From NCBI GenBank assembly GCA_031180665.1, contig JAPSLP010000026.1, forward strand, positions 1-64,000: a stretch of DNA of 64,000 nucleotides. The letters run 5' to 3'. This DNA comes from Cupriavidus sp. (GTDB taxonomy: Bacteria; Pseudomonadota; Gammaproteobacteria; Burkholderiales; Burkholderiaceae). Numbering within the stretch: position 1 is the first letter of the stretch; every line of letters begins with the position of its first letter. Both the position numbers and the translations under genes were made by a program. Positions 1 through 8,634 of the stretch are shown piece by piece. The notes below the pieces were generated by a model that searched no databases, was not told where the DNA came from, and was given only the letters and a program-made list of their open reading frames with translations.

Positions 1-103
1 AGCAAGTCGGAACCACCCCTTCCCATCCCGAACAGGACCGTGAAACGACTTCGCGCCGATGATAGTGCGGACTACCCGTGTGAAAGTAGGTCATCGCCAG
101 GCT
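1..103 (+). rRNA. rrf: 5S ribosomal RNA, 5' end missing
   Basis: The stretch carries the conserved 5S core (CCCCTTCCCATCCCGAAC, then GTGAAACGAC, GATAGTGCGG and GTGTGAAAGTAGG) and ends in the closing-stem sequence CGCCAGGC. About 15 bases of the 5' strand of the closing helix lie before the window, so the gene is partial. It is the promoter-distal end of an rRNA operon transcribed rightward and is followed directly by a terminator. The 3' end is set by eye and could be off by one or two bases. Confidence 0.95.
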
Positions 104-115
104 CTCCATTCCCAG

Positions 116-150
116 AACACCCCAGATTCCAACCGGTCTGGGGTGTTTTG
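116..150 (+). terminator. rho-independent terminator of the rRNA operon
   Basis: An inverted repeat with arms ACACCCCAGA and TCTGGGGTGT around a 10-base loop is followed by a short T run (TTTT, then GCTTT). It starts about 15 bases after the 5S end, as expected for the end of an rRNA operon. Confidence 0.9.
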
Positions 151-258
151 CTTTGCGGCGATGGCACGAACGCGCGCCGCCACAACGCTTTCCCCCTCGC
201 CGTAAGTGCCTCACAATGCCGGCTTCGCCGCCGCGCGCGCCCTCGACTCGATCTGAAA

Positions 259-606
259 GTGACCACGCCATCCGACCATTCCTGGTACCTGTACCTGCTC
301 GAATGCGCCGATGGCAGCCTCTATACCGGCATCACCACCGATGTCGCACGCCGTTTCGCCCAGCACCAGGCCGGCACCGGCGCCCGCTATACGCGCTCGC
401 GTAAACCGATTGCGATCGCCGCTCAATTGCAATGTGCCGACCGGGCGGAAGCATCCCGGCTCGAAGCGCTGGTCAAGCGCCTGCACGCCGCGCGCAAACG
501 CGAGTTTTGCGCCTTGTTGCCGCAAGTCGAAATGCCAGCCTTGCTGGCGTGGCTGCGCGATGGCGGCCGCTCGTCCGAAGCCGCGGCGCCGCCGGCGACA
601 TCTTGA
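259..606 (+). CDS. GIY-YIG endonuclease family protein (UPF0213-like)
   Basis: A 115-residue single-domain GIY-YIG protein. The signature is near the N-terminus: WYLYLLECADGSLYTGIT, with the YLY and YTG elements matching the GIY and YIG strands, followed by the helix with the conserved Arg (DVARRFAQH). The small stand-alone members (YhbQ type) bind or nick DNA, but their role is not settled. The open frame extends upstream through the 5S gene and terminator, which cannot be coding, so I chose the GTG at 259, seven residues before the first core strand; no strong ribosome binding site is visible. It probably has its own promoter between the rRNA terminator and this start. The C-terminus is Ala-rich and dispensable-looking. 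Confidence 0.85.
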   Translation: MTTPSDHSWYLYLLECADGSLYTGITTDVARRFAQHQAGTGARYTRSRKPIAIAAQLQCADRAEASRLEALVKRLHAARKREFCALLPQVEMPALLAWLRDGGRSSEAAAPPATS

Positions 607-716
607 ATTTCCGCAAACTCGCTATCGATTTCCTCCCTTAAGGCTCGTTTAAGTCTGGCCCCCTAGCATGTCCTCGTCGCGCCCTCCGTGGGCGCCGAAC
701 CAACGAGGAGAACCAG

Positions 717-2192
717 ATGATTCGCCGAACTGTTGCTCGTACGGCCGTCGCCATTGCCGCCCTGGGCGTGTTGGCAGGCGGGTACAACTATCTCCAGAAG
801 GAAGCCGTGTCATCGAGCTATGCCGCGCCGACGCCGGTGGTCGCGCAGGTCGGGGCCGCTCCGGGCCGCGCGATGGCAACGCCGACAGACTTCTCCGGCA
901 TCGTGGACCGTTACGGTCCGGCGGTGGTCAATATCAGCGTGACCGCACGCGCGCAGCGCACCGCGGCGCAGATGCCGCCGGGCATGGATCCCGACGATCC
1001 GATGTTCCAGTTCTTCAAGCGCTTCGGCATCCCATTCCCCTATGGACCGCAGCCGGACCAGCCGCAGCTGGCGCGCGGTCTGGGCTCAGGCTTTATCGTC
1101 AGCCCGGACGGCATGATCCTGACCAACGCGCACGTCGTCGATGGCGCGCAGGAGGTCGTCGTCAAGCTGACCGATCGTCGCGAGTTCAAGGCCAAGGTGC
1201 TGGGCGTCGACAAGCAGACCGACATCGCGGTGATCAAGATCGATGCGAAGGATCTGCCGACCGTGCAGCTGGGCGACCCGTCGCAGGTGCGCGTCGGCGA
1301 GCCGGTCGTCGCGATCGGGTCGCCGTACGGCTTCGAGAACACCGTGACCGCGGGCATCGTCAGCGCGAAGTCGCGCGCGCTGCCGGACGATACCTATGTC
1401 CCGTTCATCCAGACCGACGTCGCGGTGAACCCGGGCAACTCCGGCGGCCCGCTGTTCAATCAGCGCGGCGAGGTGATCGGCATCAATTCGCAGATCTACA
1501 GCCGCACCGGCGGCTATCAGGGACTGTCGTTCGCGATCCCGATCGACGTGGCCACCAAGGTTCAGCAGCAACTGGTCGCACATGGCAAGGTCACGCGCGG
1601 ACGCCTGGGCATCGGCGTACAGGAAGTCAACCAGGCCCTGGCGCAGTCGTTCGGTTTGCCCAAGCCCGCGGGCGCGCTGGTCAATACGGTCGAGCCCGAT
1701 GGCCCCGCTGCGAAGGCCGGCCTGAAGCCTGGCGACGTGATCGTGCAGATCGGCGACGACCCCGTCGATCGTTCCACCGACCTGCCGGAGCACGTGGCCG
1801 ATCTGAGGCCCGGCACCGAAACCAAGCTGAAGGTCGTGCGCGAGGGCAAGCCGATTACGCTGAACGTCAAAGTGGGCGCGGCCAACGAGCCGACCGTCGC
1901 GCAGAAGAGCGATAGCGCCGAGTCCGGCGGCAAGCTCGGCCTTGCGGTGCGGCCGCTGTCTCCGGCCGAGCAGCGCGAGAGCGGCATCGCCGGTGGCCTG
2001 GTGGTAGAGGGCGCCTCGGGTCCCGCGGCGCGCGTCGGCATTCAGGCCGGCGACGTGATCCTTGCCTTCAACGGGACGCCGATCAAGTCGGTCGAGCAGC
2101 TGCGCACGATGGTGTCGAAGGCCGGCAAGGAAGTCGCACTGCTGGTGCAGCGCGACGACATGCAGCTCTTCGTGCCGATCGAATTGGGTTGA
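717..2192 (+). CDS. degP: Do/DegP-family periplasmic serine protease (MucD-like)
   Basis: A 491-residue HtrA-type protease. An N-terminal hydrophobic segment (residues about 8-22) acts as signal peptide or anchor. The trypsin-like domain (about 60-280) shows the full triad: His139 in LTNAHVV, Asp169 in TDIAVIK and Ser242 in NPGNSGGPL. Two PDZ domains follow (about 285-375 and 395-485). The family degrades or refolds misfolded envelope proteins. Start is supported by GAGGAG eight bases before ATG 717. Length fits two-PDZ MucD/DegP proteins. It stands alone, with a terminator right after the stop; in many Burkholderiales mucD follows rpoE-rseAB, and that context is not present here. DegQ-type assignment is equally possible by sequence. 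Confidence 0.92.
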   Translation: MIRRTVARTAVAIAALGVLAGGYNYLQKEAVSSSYAAPTPVVAQVGAAPGRAMATPTDFSGIVDRYGPAVVNISVTARAQRTAAQMPPGMDPDDPMFQFFKRFGIPFPYGPQPDQPQLARGLGSGFIVSPDGMILTNAHVVDGAQEVVVKLTDRREFKAKVLGVDKQTDIAVIKIDAKDLPTVQLGDPSQVRVGEPVVAIGSPYGFENTVTAGIVSAKSRALPDDTYVPFIQTDVAVNPGNSGGPLFNQRGEVIGINSQIYSRTGGYQGLSFAIPIDVATKVQQQLVAHGKVTRGRLGIGVQEVNQALAQSFGLPKPAGALVNTVEPDGPAAKAGLKPGDVIVQIGDDPVDRSTDLPEHVADLRPGTETKLKVVREGKPITLNVKVGAANEPTVAQKSDSAESGGKLGLAVRPLSPAEQRESGIAGGLVVEGASGPAARVGIQAGDVILAFNGTPIKSVEQLRTMVSKAGKEVALLVQRDDMQLFVPIELG

Positions 2193-2205
2193 GCGAAGGC
2201 GAGCG

Positions 2206-2255
2206 AGGCGTCGCGAACGGGCCATCGACAGGCCCGGGCGCGACGCCTTTTTCTT
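2206..2255 (+). terminator. terminator of the degP-like gene
   Basis: Arms AGGCGTCGCG and CGCGACGCCT flank a GC-rich loop and are followed by TTTTTCTTT, 14 bases after the protease stop codon. Confidence 0.85.
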
Positions 2256-2290
2256 TGGTCGAGCGCTCGCGCTTCGGCATTTGCGAGGAG

Positions 2291-2362
2291 GTATACGTGC
2301 ACGTATACGACCCCGTATACCTGCCGTATACGCGTCCACGTATACGGCAGGTATACGTATAC
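2291..2362 (+). repeat. cluster of seven GTATAC palindromes with a 19-bp perfect inverted repeat
   Basis: GTATAC occurs at 2291, 2303, 2315, 2326, 2340, 2351 and 2357. Positions 2291-2308 form one perfect 18-bp palindrome. Positions 2314-2332 and 2339-2357 are perfect 19-bp inverted copies around a 6-base loop. Most centres are 11-14 bp apart, near one helical turn. It lies between the protease terminator and the next small gene, in a region (2193-2506) that otherwise holds no gene. It could be a cruciform or hairpin, a multi-site operator for the gene at 2507, or a repeat element; the sequence alone does not decide. Confidence 0.85.
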
Positions 2363-2506
2363 GTACCCACCCGCAAATCGTTGCCCATAGCGCTTTTCCG
2401 GGCTGCATAGCCACACAGGAACGCGATCACGGCGTATCATCACGACTGCGATGCTTGACGAGGCATCGGTGCCATCGTCTTGTGGACTCGATCGAAAAGG
2501 AAGTCT

Positions 2507-2824
2507 ATGCAGTTGGATCTCACGCGTGCATCTACGGTGACGGCGAGCGACCGGGCGCGGCGCATGCCGCGCGCGACGCCGTCGCCCCGTCGTCGCAAGA
2601 AGGTAGAGGTCACCTACTGGGAGCGCGGCTATCGTTCCCACTACTACCGCAACGAGCGCGGCGACAAGCTGGGCGAAGTACATCTGTCCGAGCGCGGCGA
2701 AGTCCCCGTGGTCTATCGCTGGGCCGCCGGCAACTATTCGGGTGCCGAAGGTTCGCTGGCGCACGCGCGCATGCGCGTCGAAGAAACCGTGGGCTTCGGC
2801 ATGCGCCAGCTGCCGCTGTTCTGA
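2507..2824 (+). CDS. small basic protein of unknown function
   Basis: A 105-residue protein. The first 35 residues are basic and low in order (RRMPR, RRRKK). The rest is a compact Tyr/Trp-rich domain (VTYWERGYRSHYYRNERG) ending with an aromatic tail (QLPLF). An upstream in-frame ATG at 2480 exists, but AAGGAAG just before ATG 2507 favours the shorter form. No family is recognised with certainty; proteins of this look occur as conserved hypotheticals in Burkholderiales. The basic stretch suggests nucleic-acid contact, which is inference only. The GTATAC cluster lies 145 bases upstream in its presumed promoter region. Confidence 0.75.
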   Translation: MQLDLTRASTVTASDRARRMPRATPSPRRRKKVEVTYWERGYRSHYYRNERGDKLGEVHLSERGEVPVVYRWAAGNYSGAEGSLAHARMRVEETVGFGMRQLPLF

Positions 2825-2843
2825 CGACGGCAACGCTGCCGAG

Positions 2844-3080
2844 CTACACCCTCACATCGACCGCGGCCTGCGTTGCGGTCCCCTGCGGCGCGCTGATTCG
2901 AGCCGACGCTGCCCGCATCGCCGCCGCCGCGCACCGCGCCAGCAGAACGATCCAGCGATACCGATCCTCCCAAGCCATCACCCTGGCGTGTTGTTCGACC
3001 AGCCGCGCTATCTGCGCCACGGAGCAGGTCAGTTCTGTTTCGCACAACGGGGCCCCTGCTTTGCCATACGCAGAGGACAC
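2844..3080 (-). CDS. doubtful small ORF in the 2825-3205 gap
   Basis: The 380-base gap between the small basic protein and the dioxygenase gene holds one candidate, a 78-codon frame on the minus strand with a GTG start and a central Ala/Arg/Trp helix-like stretch (MAWEDRYRWIVLL). There is no clear ribosome binding site and no recognised family. It may be a real short gene or chance; nothing else is visible in the gap. Confidence 0.25.
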   Translation of the reverse strand: MSSAYGKAGAPLCETELTCSVAQIARLVEQHARVMAWEDRYRWIVLLARCAAAAMRAASARISAPQGTATQAAVDVRV

Positions 3081-3205
3081 CGGCGGCGCGGCGCGTCCGC
3101 TTCTGGCATCATCCGGTTATTGGCGCGCGAAACCGTCCCCTTCGCGCCTTGCTGAACCTGCGGCAAAGCCGATGGCCTCGCCGCCTTGCCTGCTCCGCTG
3201 TCGCC

Positions 3206-4057
3206 ATGACGTCCCCTGCCGCTCCCCAACATCCCGATGCAAACGGCGATGCCGCCGCGCCGCCCGCCACGTCCTCCTTCGACGCGCAAGAACTCGAGGC
3301 GCTGGCCGCGGCCTTTCACCGCGATGGCTTCGTGGTGTTGCGCGGGCTCGCGGAGCCCGCCTTGTGCGACGCGATGGAGAGCGTGGCGCGAGCCCAGCTC
3401 GCGGGGGCGGTCGAACCGGTCGAATACGAAGCCGAACTCGGCTATCCCGGTGCCCCGTCCAGCCGCGACGCGGCGGGCGGGGCGACGGTGCGGCGCCTGC
3501 GCCAAGCCTACGACCGCGACCCGGTGTTCCAGCAATGGGCGACCGATCCCCGCGTGGCGACGCTGGTCACCGCCCTGCTCGGCGAGCCGGCGCAGCTGAC
3601 GCTGGCCCACCACAACTGTGTAATGACCAAGCATCCGACCTATGGCAGCCAGACCGGCTGGCATCGCGACACGCGTTATTGGTCGTTCGCCAGTCCGGAA
3701 CTGGTCACTGTGTGGCTGGCATTGGGCAACGAGGACGAGCGCAACGGCGCGCTGCGCGTGATACCGGGCTCGCATCGCGTCGCATTGGAGCCGGGGCAGC
3801 TCGATGCGGCGGAGTTTCTGGTGGACAGCCATCCGGCCAGCACGGGGCTGCTCGCGGGGGCCACGCCGCTGTCATTGCAGCGCGGCGACGTGCTGTTCTT
3901 CGACAGCCGGCTGTTCCATAGCGCGGGGCAGAACCTGTCCGACGCGGTCAAGCTGTCGGTGGCCTTCGCCTATCTGGGCCTGAGCAACCGGCCGCTGCCC
4001 GGCACGCGGTCGGCGCAGTACGGCATGGTGCAACTGCCAGCGCCGATGGCCAGCTGA
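3206..4057 (+). CDS. phytanoyl-CoA dioxygenase (PhyH) family oxygenase
   Basis: A 283-residue Fe(II)/2-oxoglutarate-dependent oxygenase. The facial triad is visible as His153 and Asp155 in GWHRDTRYW and His238 in LFHSAGQN; the region between (RVIPGSHR) is the usual PhyH core motif. The N-terminus (about 1-30) is Pro/Ala-rich and disordered. Such enzymes hydroxylate acyl chains or small metabolites; the substrate cannot be read here. I chose ATG 3206 rather than the frame opening at 3149, because the extra 19 residues are Arg-rich and resemble untranslated leader; neither start has a good ribosome binding site. The gene is convergent with the IclR regulator. Confidence 0.85.
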   Translation: MTSPAAPQHPDANGDAAAPPATSSFDAQELEALAAAFHRDGFVVLRGLAEPALCDAMESVARAQLAGAVEPVEYEAELGYPGAPSSRDAAGGATVRRLRQAYDRDPVFQQWATDPRVATLVTALLGEPAQLTLAHHNCVMTKHPTYGSQTGWHRDTRYWSFASPELVTVWLALGNEDERNGALRVIPGSHRVALEPGQLDAAEFLVDSHPASTGLLAGATPLSLQRGDVLFFDSRLFHSAGQNLSDAVKLSVAFAYLGLSNRPLPGTRSAQYGMVQLPAPMAS

Positions 4058-4086
4058 AGCGCGCAAGAAGCGGGAAGGCGCAGCCC

Positions 4087-4935
4087 TCAGGTGCGCAGGC
4101 TGACGAGGTTGGTGATCTTCTCGGACGCTTCGAGCAGCGGCGGCAGGAAACGGCGCACCATTTCTTCCGCGCTGGTGCGGTTGGCCTGGCCGCTGATGTT
4201 CATCGCGGCGATGACCTGGCCGGCGCGATTGCGGATCGGTGCCGACAGCGACACCAGCCCTTCCTCCAGCTCCTGATCGTTCTGCGCCCATCCCTGTTCG
4301 CGGATGCGCGCAATGATCGCCTTCAATTCGTCGATATCGGTCACCGTGCGCTGCGTGCGCTTGCGCAGATCGCTGGCGCGCAGCACGCGGTCCAGTTCCT
4401 GGTCGGACAGTCCGGCCAGCAGCACGCGGCCCATTGACGAGCAATAGGCGGGCAACCGGCTGCCGATCGACAGATTGATCGTCATGATCTTGCGCGCGGG
4501 CACGCGCAGTACATAGACGATCTCGGTCCCGTCCAGCACCGACACCGAGCAGCTTTCGTGGACCTGCTGCGACAGCGCCTCCATGATCGGCTCGGCCAGA
4601 TTCCAGAACGGCATCGAGGTCAGATAGGCGAAGCCCAGGTCGAGGATCTTCGGCGTCAGCCGGAACAGCCGGCCGTCCGCCTCGACGTAGCCCAGGCCCA
4701 CCAGCGTCAGCAGGATGCGCCGTGCGCCGGCCCGCGTCAGGCCGCTGGCTTGGGCGATTTCGGTCAGGGTCTGGGCCGGACGTTGGGCGTTGAAGGCGCG
4801 GATCACCGACAGCCCACGAGCGAAGGACTGGACATAGCTGTCGCTCGGCTTCTCGGCTGCGCTGCCGGCGTTGCCGGCAGATTGAGCGGCGGACGGCTGG
4901 GGATCCTGGGAATCGTTCGGGGCGTGGCTGGCCAT
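4087..4935 (-). CDS. pcaR: IclR-family regulator, PcaR/PobR type
   Basis: A 282-residue regulator. An Ala/Ser/Pro-rich leader (about 1-35) precedes the winged HTH (YVQSFARGLSVIRAF, then TEIAQASGLTRAGARRIL) and the IclR effector domain (FWNLAEPIMEAL, CSVSVLDG, INLSIGSRLPAY). These segments match the PcaR group, which senses beta-ketoadipate and activates pca genes. It is not next to pca genes here: its neighbour is an MFS exporter gene ending 173 bases upstream on the same strand. However, pcaIJF lies at 30116 in the same window with a fitting dyad in front. ATG 4935 is chosen where the leader begins; its ribosome binding site is weak. The alternative is another aromatic-acid IclR regulator such as PobR. 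Confidence 0.85.
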   Translation of the reverse strand: MASHAPNDSQDPQPSAAQSAGNAGSAAEKPSDSYVQSFARGLSVIRAFNAQRPAQTLTEIAQASGLTRAGARRILLTLVGLGYVEADGRLFRLTPKILDLGFAYLTSMPFWNLAEPIMEALSQQVHESCSVSVLDGTEIVYVLRVPARKIMTINLSIGSRLPAYCSSMGRVLLAGLSDQELDRVLRASDLRKRTQRTVTDIDELKAIIARIREQGWAQNDQELEEGLVSLSAPIRNRAGQVIAAMNISGQANRTSAEEMVRRFLPPLLEASEKITNLVSLRT

Positions 4936-5108
4936 CGAGGTATACGGCTGGATGCCGAATGCGCACGGAAAGGCCGAAAGAGTAGTGGAAAAGGCCGCAA
5001 ACCGCCAGAGGGGCATGCCGCAATGCCCCGTTGCACGACGGCGCCCCGGCGGGCAACCTGCGGCGGCGAGTCGGCAGGCCTGGAGCTCGGCGGTCCGAGC
5101 GCGAACCT

Positions 5109-6689
5109 TCAGCGGAAGCTCTTCTGCACCAGCACGAAACCCGCGATCACCACGCAGACCAGCGCGAAGCCGTGCAGCAGATCCATGCCGGCCAGCAAGG
5201 TGGCCTGGCGGTCCACCTCCTGCGACAGCCGCGCCAGATCGAAGGCCGACAGCCCACCGCCGTGCTGCAGGGCCGGCTCGAAGCGCGTCACATGCTCGAC
5301 CAGATGGGTGCGATGGGTGGCCGCGCCTTCCTGCATCCACATGCTCGCCAGGCCGGTGCCCGTCGCCGAGGCGATCTGCTTGCAGACGTTCTTGAACTGG
5401 TAGGCGTGCGCAAAGTCCTGGACCGGCAGATCGAGGTAGGTCATCGAGGCGACCTGAATCATCAGCAGCACGGGTGTCAGCCCCTCGAGCAGCACCACCG
5501 GCACCAGCGCGTAGTCGGGCGCGCCCGGCATCAGCCGCTGCGACAGCAGCATCGCGGCGCAGGCGTAGATCACCAGGCCGGCCGCGATCACCCGCCGCTT
5601 GCGGAATACCAGCGCCATGCACAGCGTCAGCACCACCGCGCCGATCGCCGACACGGTGCCGCTGACCGACAGCAGCATGCTGGTGGTGCGGAAGGTCAGG
5701 CCCAGCCCACTCTGCGTCAGCGTCGGCAGCAGATAGGCCCAGATCGCCGACAGCAGGTAGTACAGCGTGTAGAAGCCCAACCCATACAGATAGCGCCGGC
5801 CGAGCAGCCGCGACGGGTCGATCCACGGATCCTGGTGCCGGTGCAGTCGCCACGCGCAGAACAGCAGCAGCGCCAGCCCGGCGGCGGCCATCAGCGGCAT
5901 GTGCGGCGTGCTGAAGAAGCGCGTGTAGCGCATTTCCTGCAGCGCGTGCAGCAGCACCAGTGCGCCGGCGGCGGCGCTGGCCGCGGCCGGCCAGTCCAGC
6001 GTCGATACCGGCGGATGCGGGTCGCGCGGACCGCGGCGCGGGTAGGTCAGCGCCACCAGCGCTAGCACCGGCAGCGCGATCACGGCCTGGAACAGGAACA
6101 CGGCGCGCCAGCCGATCTCGTCCAGGAAGATGCCGGTCAGCCAGGGCGTCACCGCCAGCAGCCCGAACGAACCCAGGCCGAAGCGCAGCAGCAGCGGGGC
6201 GCGCTCGGCCGGCGCCGTCAGCAGCTGCACCAGAATGCGGGAGGCCGCGAACAGGCCGCCGGCACCCAGGCCCTCGACGGTCTTGCCGACGATCAGGCCG
6301 GTGGGCGAGCCGGCCTCGGCGCACAGGATCGCGCCGAGCACGAACACCACCAGCGACGCCATCGTGAAGCGCTTGTAGGTGATGCGCCGCGCGACCTGGT
6401 CGAGCAGCATGTTCATCAGCACGGCGGCCGCGGCATAGGCGCTGACCGCGTACAGGTAGTCGCTGGGCGTCGCATTGACGCCGCCCTGGATGTGTTGGCT
6501 CGCCACCGCCATCATCAGCGTCGACGAGAAGTCGAGCCCGGTAACCAGCCCCAGCGTCAGGCCGAATGCCGACAGGCGCAGCGGTCCCATTTCGGGGTGC
6601 GAGGCGAGGCGCAGCGAAGGCGGTGGAGACGCGGGATTGGGGGTGGGAGTTGGCGCGGGCAGGCCGGCCGGCAGGGGTTGGTTGGGCAT
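5109..6689 (-). CDS. MFS transporter, DHA2 (EmrB-like) family
   Basis: A 526-residue membrane protein with about 14 hydrophobic helices, starting near residue 40 after a Pro-rich cytoplasmic leader. The length and helix count fit drug:H+ antiporter family 2 rather than 12-helix MFS. Typical elements are the early Asp in the first helix (VTGLDFSSTLMM) and GKTVEGLGAGGLFAASR in the motif A/C region. The substrate is unknown. ATG 6689 is the chosen start; a Met at the beginning of the first helix (MGPLRLSAF) is a shorter option. It is followed on the same strand by the PcaR-like regulator gene. Confidence 0.85.
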   Translation of the reverse strand: MPNQPLPAGLPAPTPTPNPASPPPSLRLASHPEMGPLRLSAFGLTLGLVTGLDFSSTLMMAVASQHIQGGVNATPSDYLYAVSAYAAAAVLMNMLLDQVARRITYKRFTMASLVVFVLGAILCAEAGSPTGLIVGKTVEGLGAGGLFAASRILVQLLTAPAERAPLLLRFGLGSFGLLAVTPWLTGIFLDEIGWRAVFLFQAVIALPVLALVALTYPRRGPRDPHPPVSTLDWPAAASAAAGALVLLHALQEMRYTRFFSTPHMPLMAAAGLALLLFCAWRLHRHQDPWIDPSRLLGRRYLYGLGFYTLYYLLSAIWAYLLPTLTQSGLGLTFRTTSMLLSVSGTVSAIGAVVLTLCMALVFRKRRVIAAGLVIYACAAMLLSQRLMPGAPDYALVPVVLLEGLTPVLLMIQVASMTYLDLPVQDFAHAYQFKNVCKQIASATGTGLASMWMQEGAATHRTHLVEHVTRFEPALQHGGGLSAFDLARLSQEVDRQATLLAGMDLLHGFALVCVVIAGFVLVQKSFR

Positions 6690-6821
6690 GGGCGCCAGCT
6701 TAGCCGCGCGCGCGTGCGGGAAAAACCGCGTGGGCTGGAAACTTCGTCCGGCTGCCGGAACAATCGGCGCGCGGCGGAAGGCATCGCCGTAACCAACGCC
6801 TGTCGGGCAGCGCGTCCCATG

Positions 6822-6847
6822 AAAAAACCGGCCCGCAGGCCGGTTTT
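6822..6847 (-). terminator. terminator, symmetrical, serving the minus strand
   Basis: Arms AAAACCGGCC and GGCCGGTTTT around the loop CGCA. The A and T runs on both sides make it work in either direction. It lies 50 bases after the stop of the small repeat protein at 6898-7176. Confidence 0.85.
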
Positions 6848-6897
6848 CGCAGGCACGCCGGATGGCGGGCGATGGGGCGCGATGGCGCGCGAGGACG

Positions 6898-7176
6898 TCA
6901 GGCGCCCTGGCCGAAGCGGTCGCGGTTCTCCGACACGTGGTCGGCGCGAGCACCGTCCGTGTACGCGTCGACGCTGCGGGCGCCATCGGTATAGGCGTCC
7001 ACCGTGCGGGCGCCGTCGGTGTACGGATCGGCCTTGCCGACGTGCATCGAGGCGCCTTCGAGGCGCAGCACGTCCCGATCGAGCGTGGTGGCGTGCAGCG
7101 CGGTGGCGGACAGGGACAGGCCGGCGGCGCAGAGCAGCGCGAAGGCCAGGCGACGGGGTTGTGCAAGAGTCTTCAT
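6898..7176 (-). CDS. small secreted protein with three YTDGAR repeats
   Basis: A 92-residue protein. Residues 1-29 form a signal peptide (basic start, then LAFALLCAAGLSLSATALHA). The mature part carries three decapeptide units, YTDGAR(T/S)VDA, at residues 52, 62 and 72, encoded by 30-bp near-repeats. AAGGAA stands nine bases before the ATG. No function is known to me. A second secreted protein in this window (26524-26916) carries related DPYSSGAR and DPYTQGT units, suggesting one family. It is monocistronic, with its own terminator. Confidence 0.85.
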   Translation of the reverse strand: MKTLAQPRRLAFALLCAAGLSLSATALHATTLDRDVLRLEGASMHVGKADPYTDGARTVDAYTDGARSVDAYTDGARADHVSENRDRFGQGA

Positions 7177-7360
7177 GGTTCTTTTTCCTTTGATCAAAAG
7201 CCGCGTGGCCGGCATCAGCCGACCACACCGCCCGAATCTACGCCCGTCGTTTGCGTGGAAAAAGAGGCTCTGCAGCAACACACTGTTCAAGCACGCGGAC
7301 AATGGCGGGGAACCATCGTCCCGGCAAGACATCGCCCGCAGCAGCGGGACGAATCCTGCC

Positions 7361-7930
7361 TCAGAGCAGATGCCGCAGGCCGAACAGATTGACGCTCAGT
7401 CCGGCGATCACCATCAGCAACACCTGCGCGAGGATGAACAGCACCAGCGGCGAAATATCGAAGCCGCCCAGCCGCGGGATGACGCGGCGGATCGGATCGA
7501 GCAGCGGATCGGTCAGCTGCTGGATCACCGGGGTGATCGGCGAATGCGGATTGACCCAGGAGAGGATCGCCATCAGCAGCGTGACCCACATCACCAGGCT
7601 GATGCCCCACTTGAGCACATTGAGCACTGCGATGCCGAGCACGGCGGGCAGCAGGCCGAGCGGGTTGCCGGCGGTCAGTCCGATCACCGCGACCAGGAAC
7701 ACCACGGCGGTCAGCCAGGCCGCGACCACGGTGGCCCAGTCGATGCCGCCCACGCCGGGGATGATTCGCCGCAGCGGCCGCACCAGCCAGTCGGTGACCT
7801 GGAATACCGCATGCGAGATCGGATTGCGCGCCGGCAAGCGCGTCAATTGCATCCACAGCCGCAGCAGCAGCGCCATGCCGAAGAGCGTGAAGACGGTGTC
7901 GAGCAGAAAGATGGCGATTTGCGAGAGCAT
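7361..7930 (-). CDS. YggT family membrane protein
   Basis: A 189-residue integral membrane protein made of two homologous halves. Each has hydrophobic helices and a signature of the YggT/CCB3 family: NPISHAVFQVTDWLVRPLRRIIP in the first half and NPHSPITPVIQQLTDPLLDPIR in the second, the latter with RVIPRLGGFDISPLVLFI. The family is linked with cell-envelope or osmotic functions and sits beside pyrroline-carboxylate reductase in many genomes, which is not the case here. The start at 7930 gives the usual hydrophobic N-terminus. It is divergent from the MarR gene, sharing a 204-base intergenic region. Confidence 0.9.
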   Translation of the reverse strand: MLSQIAIFLLDTVFTLFGMALLLRLWMQLTRLPARNPISHAVFQVTDWLVRPLRRIIPGVGGIDWATVVAAWLTAVVFLVAVIGLTAGNPLGLLPAVLGIAVLNVLKWGISLVMWVTLLMAILSWVNPHSPITPVIQQLTDPLLDPIRRVIPRLGGFDISPLVLFILAQVLLMVIAGLSVNLFGLRHLL

Positions 7931-8134
7931 CGGATTTCCGTGGTCGTGGCGCAGGTGTCTGCGGACGCACAGATTCTGCCATACCCGGGATGCCTCGCGT
8001 AGCGCCACGGTGGCCGTGGCGACAGATGCTTGCCGGCGCGCCTTGTGCTGCCTGACCGCCTTGCCGCGCACCTATAATGACGGCCGACTCCAGATTGCGG
8101 CCGCGCTGCCACGCCGGCCGCGCCATCGCACGCC

Positions 8135-8587
8135 ATGACCCAGCCCCGTTCCCCGAGTGCCGCCGAGCTTGCCAAGCAGGACTTCGAGGCACTGTCCGAC
8201 TTCCGCTACCAGTTGCGGCGCTTCATGCGGTTCTCCGAAGACGCCGTGCGCGAGGAGGGCCTGACCGTGCAGCAATATCTGCTGCTGCTGCATATCCGCG
8301 GCTTTCCCGGGCGCGACTGGGCCTCGATCGGCGAACTGGCCGAGCGGCTGCAGGCCAAGCAGCACGGCGTGGTCGCCCTGGTCAATCGTTGCGAGGCGGC
8401 CGGGCTGGTCAAGCGCAAGACCAATGCGGCCGACCGCCGCGTGGTGCAGGTCCATCTTCAGCCCAAGGGCGAGCGTTGCCTGAATCGACTCGCGCTGCTG
8501 CACCGGACCGAACTCGAATCGCTGCGCCACACCTTCCGCATCTCGCGGCTGACCGCCTTCAACGACGACGGCGTGGCGCGCGGCTGA
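8135..8587 (+). CDS. MarR-family transcriptional regulator
   Basis: A 150-residue protein. The winged HTH core is readable as TVQQYLLLLHIRGF, then IGELAERLQAKQHGVVALVNRCEAAGLV, with the wing KRKTNAADRRVVQVHLQPKG. MarR dimers repress genes and are released by phenolic ligands or oxidation; the ligand is unknown here. It faces away from yggT and converges with the dienelactone hydrolase gene (47-base gap), so either its own gene or yggT is the likely target. No clear palindromic operator was found. Confidence 0.88.
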   Translation: MTQPRSPSAAELAKQDFEALSDFRYQLRRFMRFSEDAVREEGLTVQQYLLLLHIRGFPGRDWASIGELAERLQAKQHGVVALVNRCEAAGLVKRKTNAADRRVVQVHLQPKGERCLNRLALLHRTELESLRHTFRISRLTAFNDDGVARG

Positions 8588-8634
8588 AGCGGGCGGCAGG
8601 CCGGGACCTGACGCCCAGACCTCGAGCCGGAACG

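Noticed and set aside
40..258. N-terminal extension of the GIY-YIG gene to ATG 40.
   Set aside because: It would translate through the 5S rRNA and its terminator.
2291..2362. CRISPR-like array.
   Set aside because: The repeated unit is only 6 bases with no 25-40 base spacers, and there are no cas genes.
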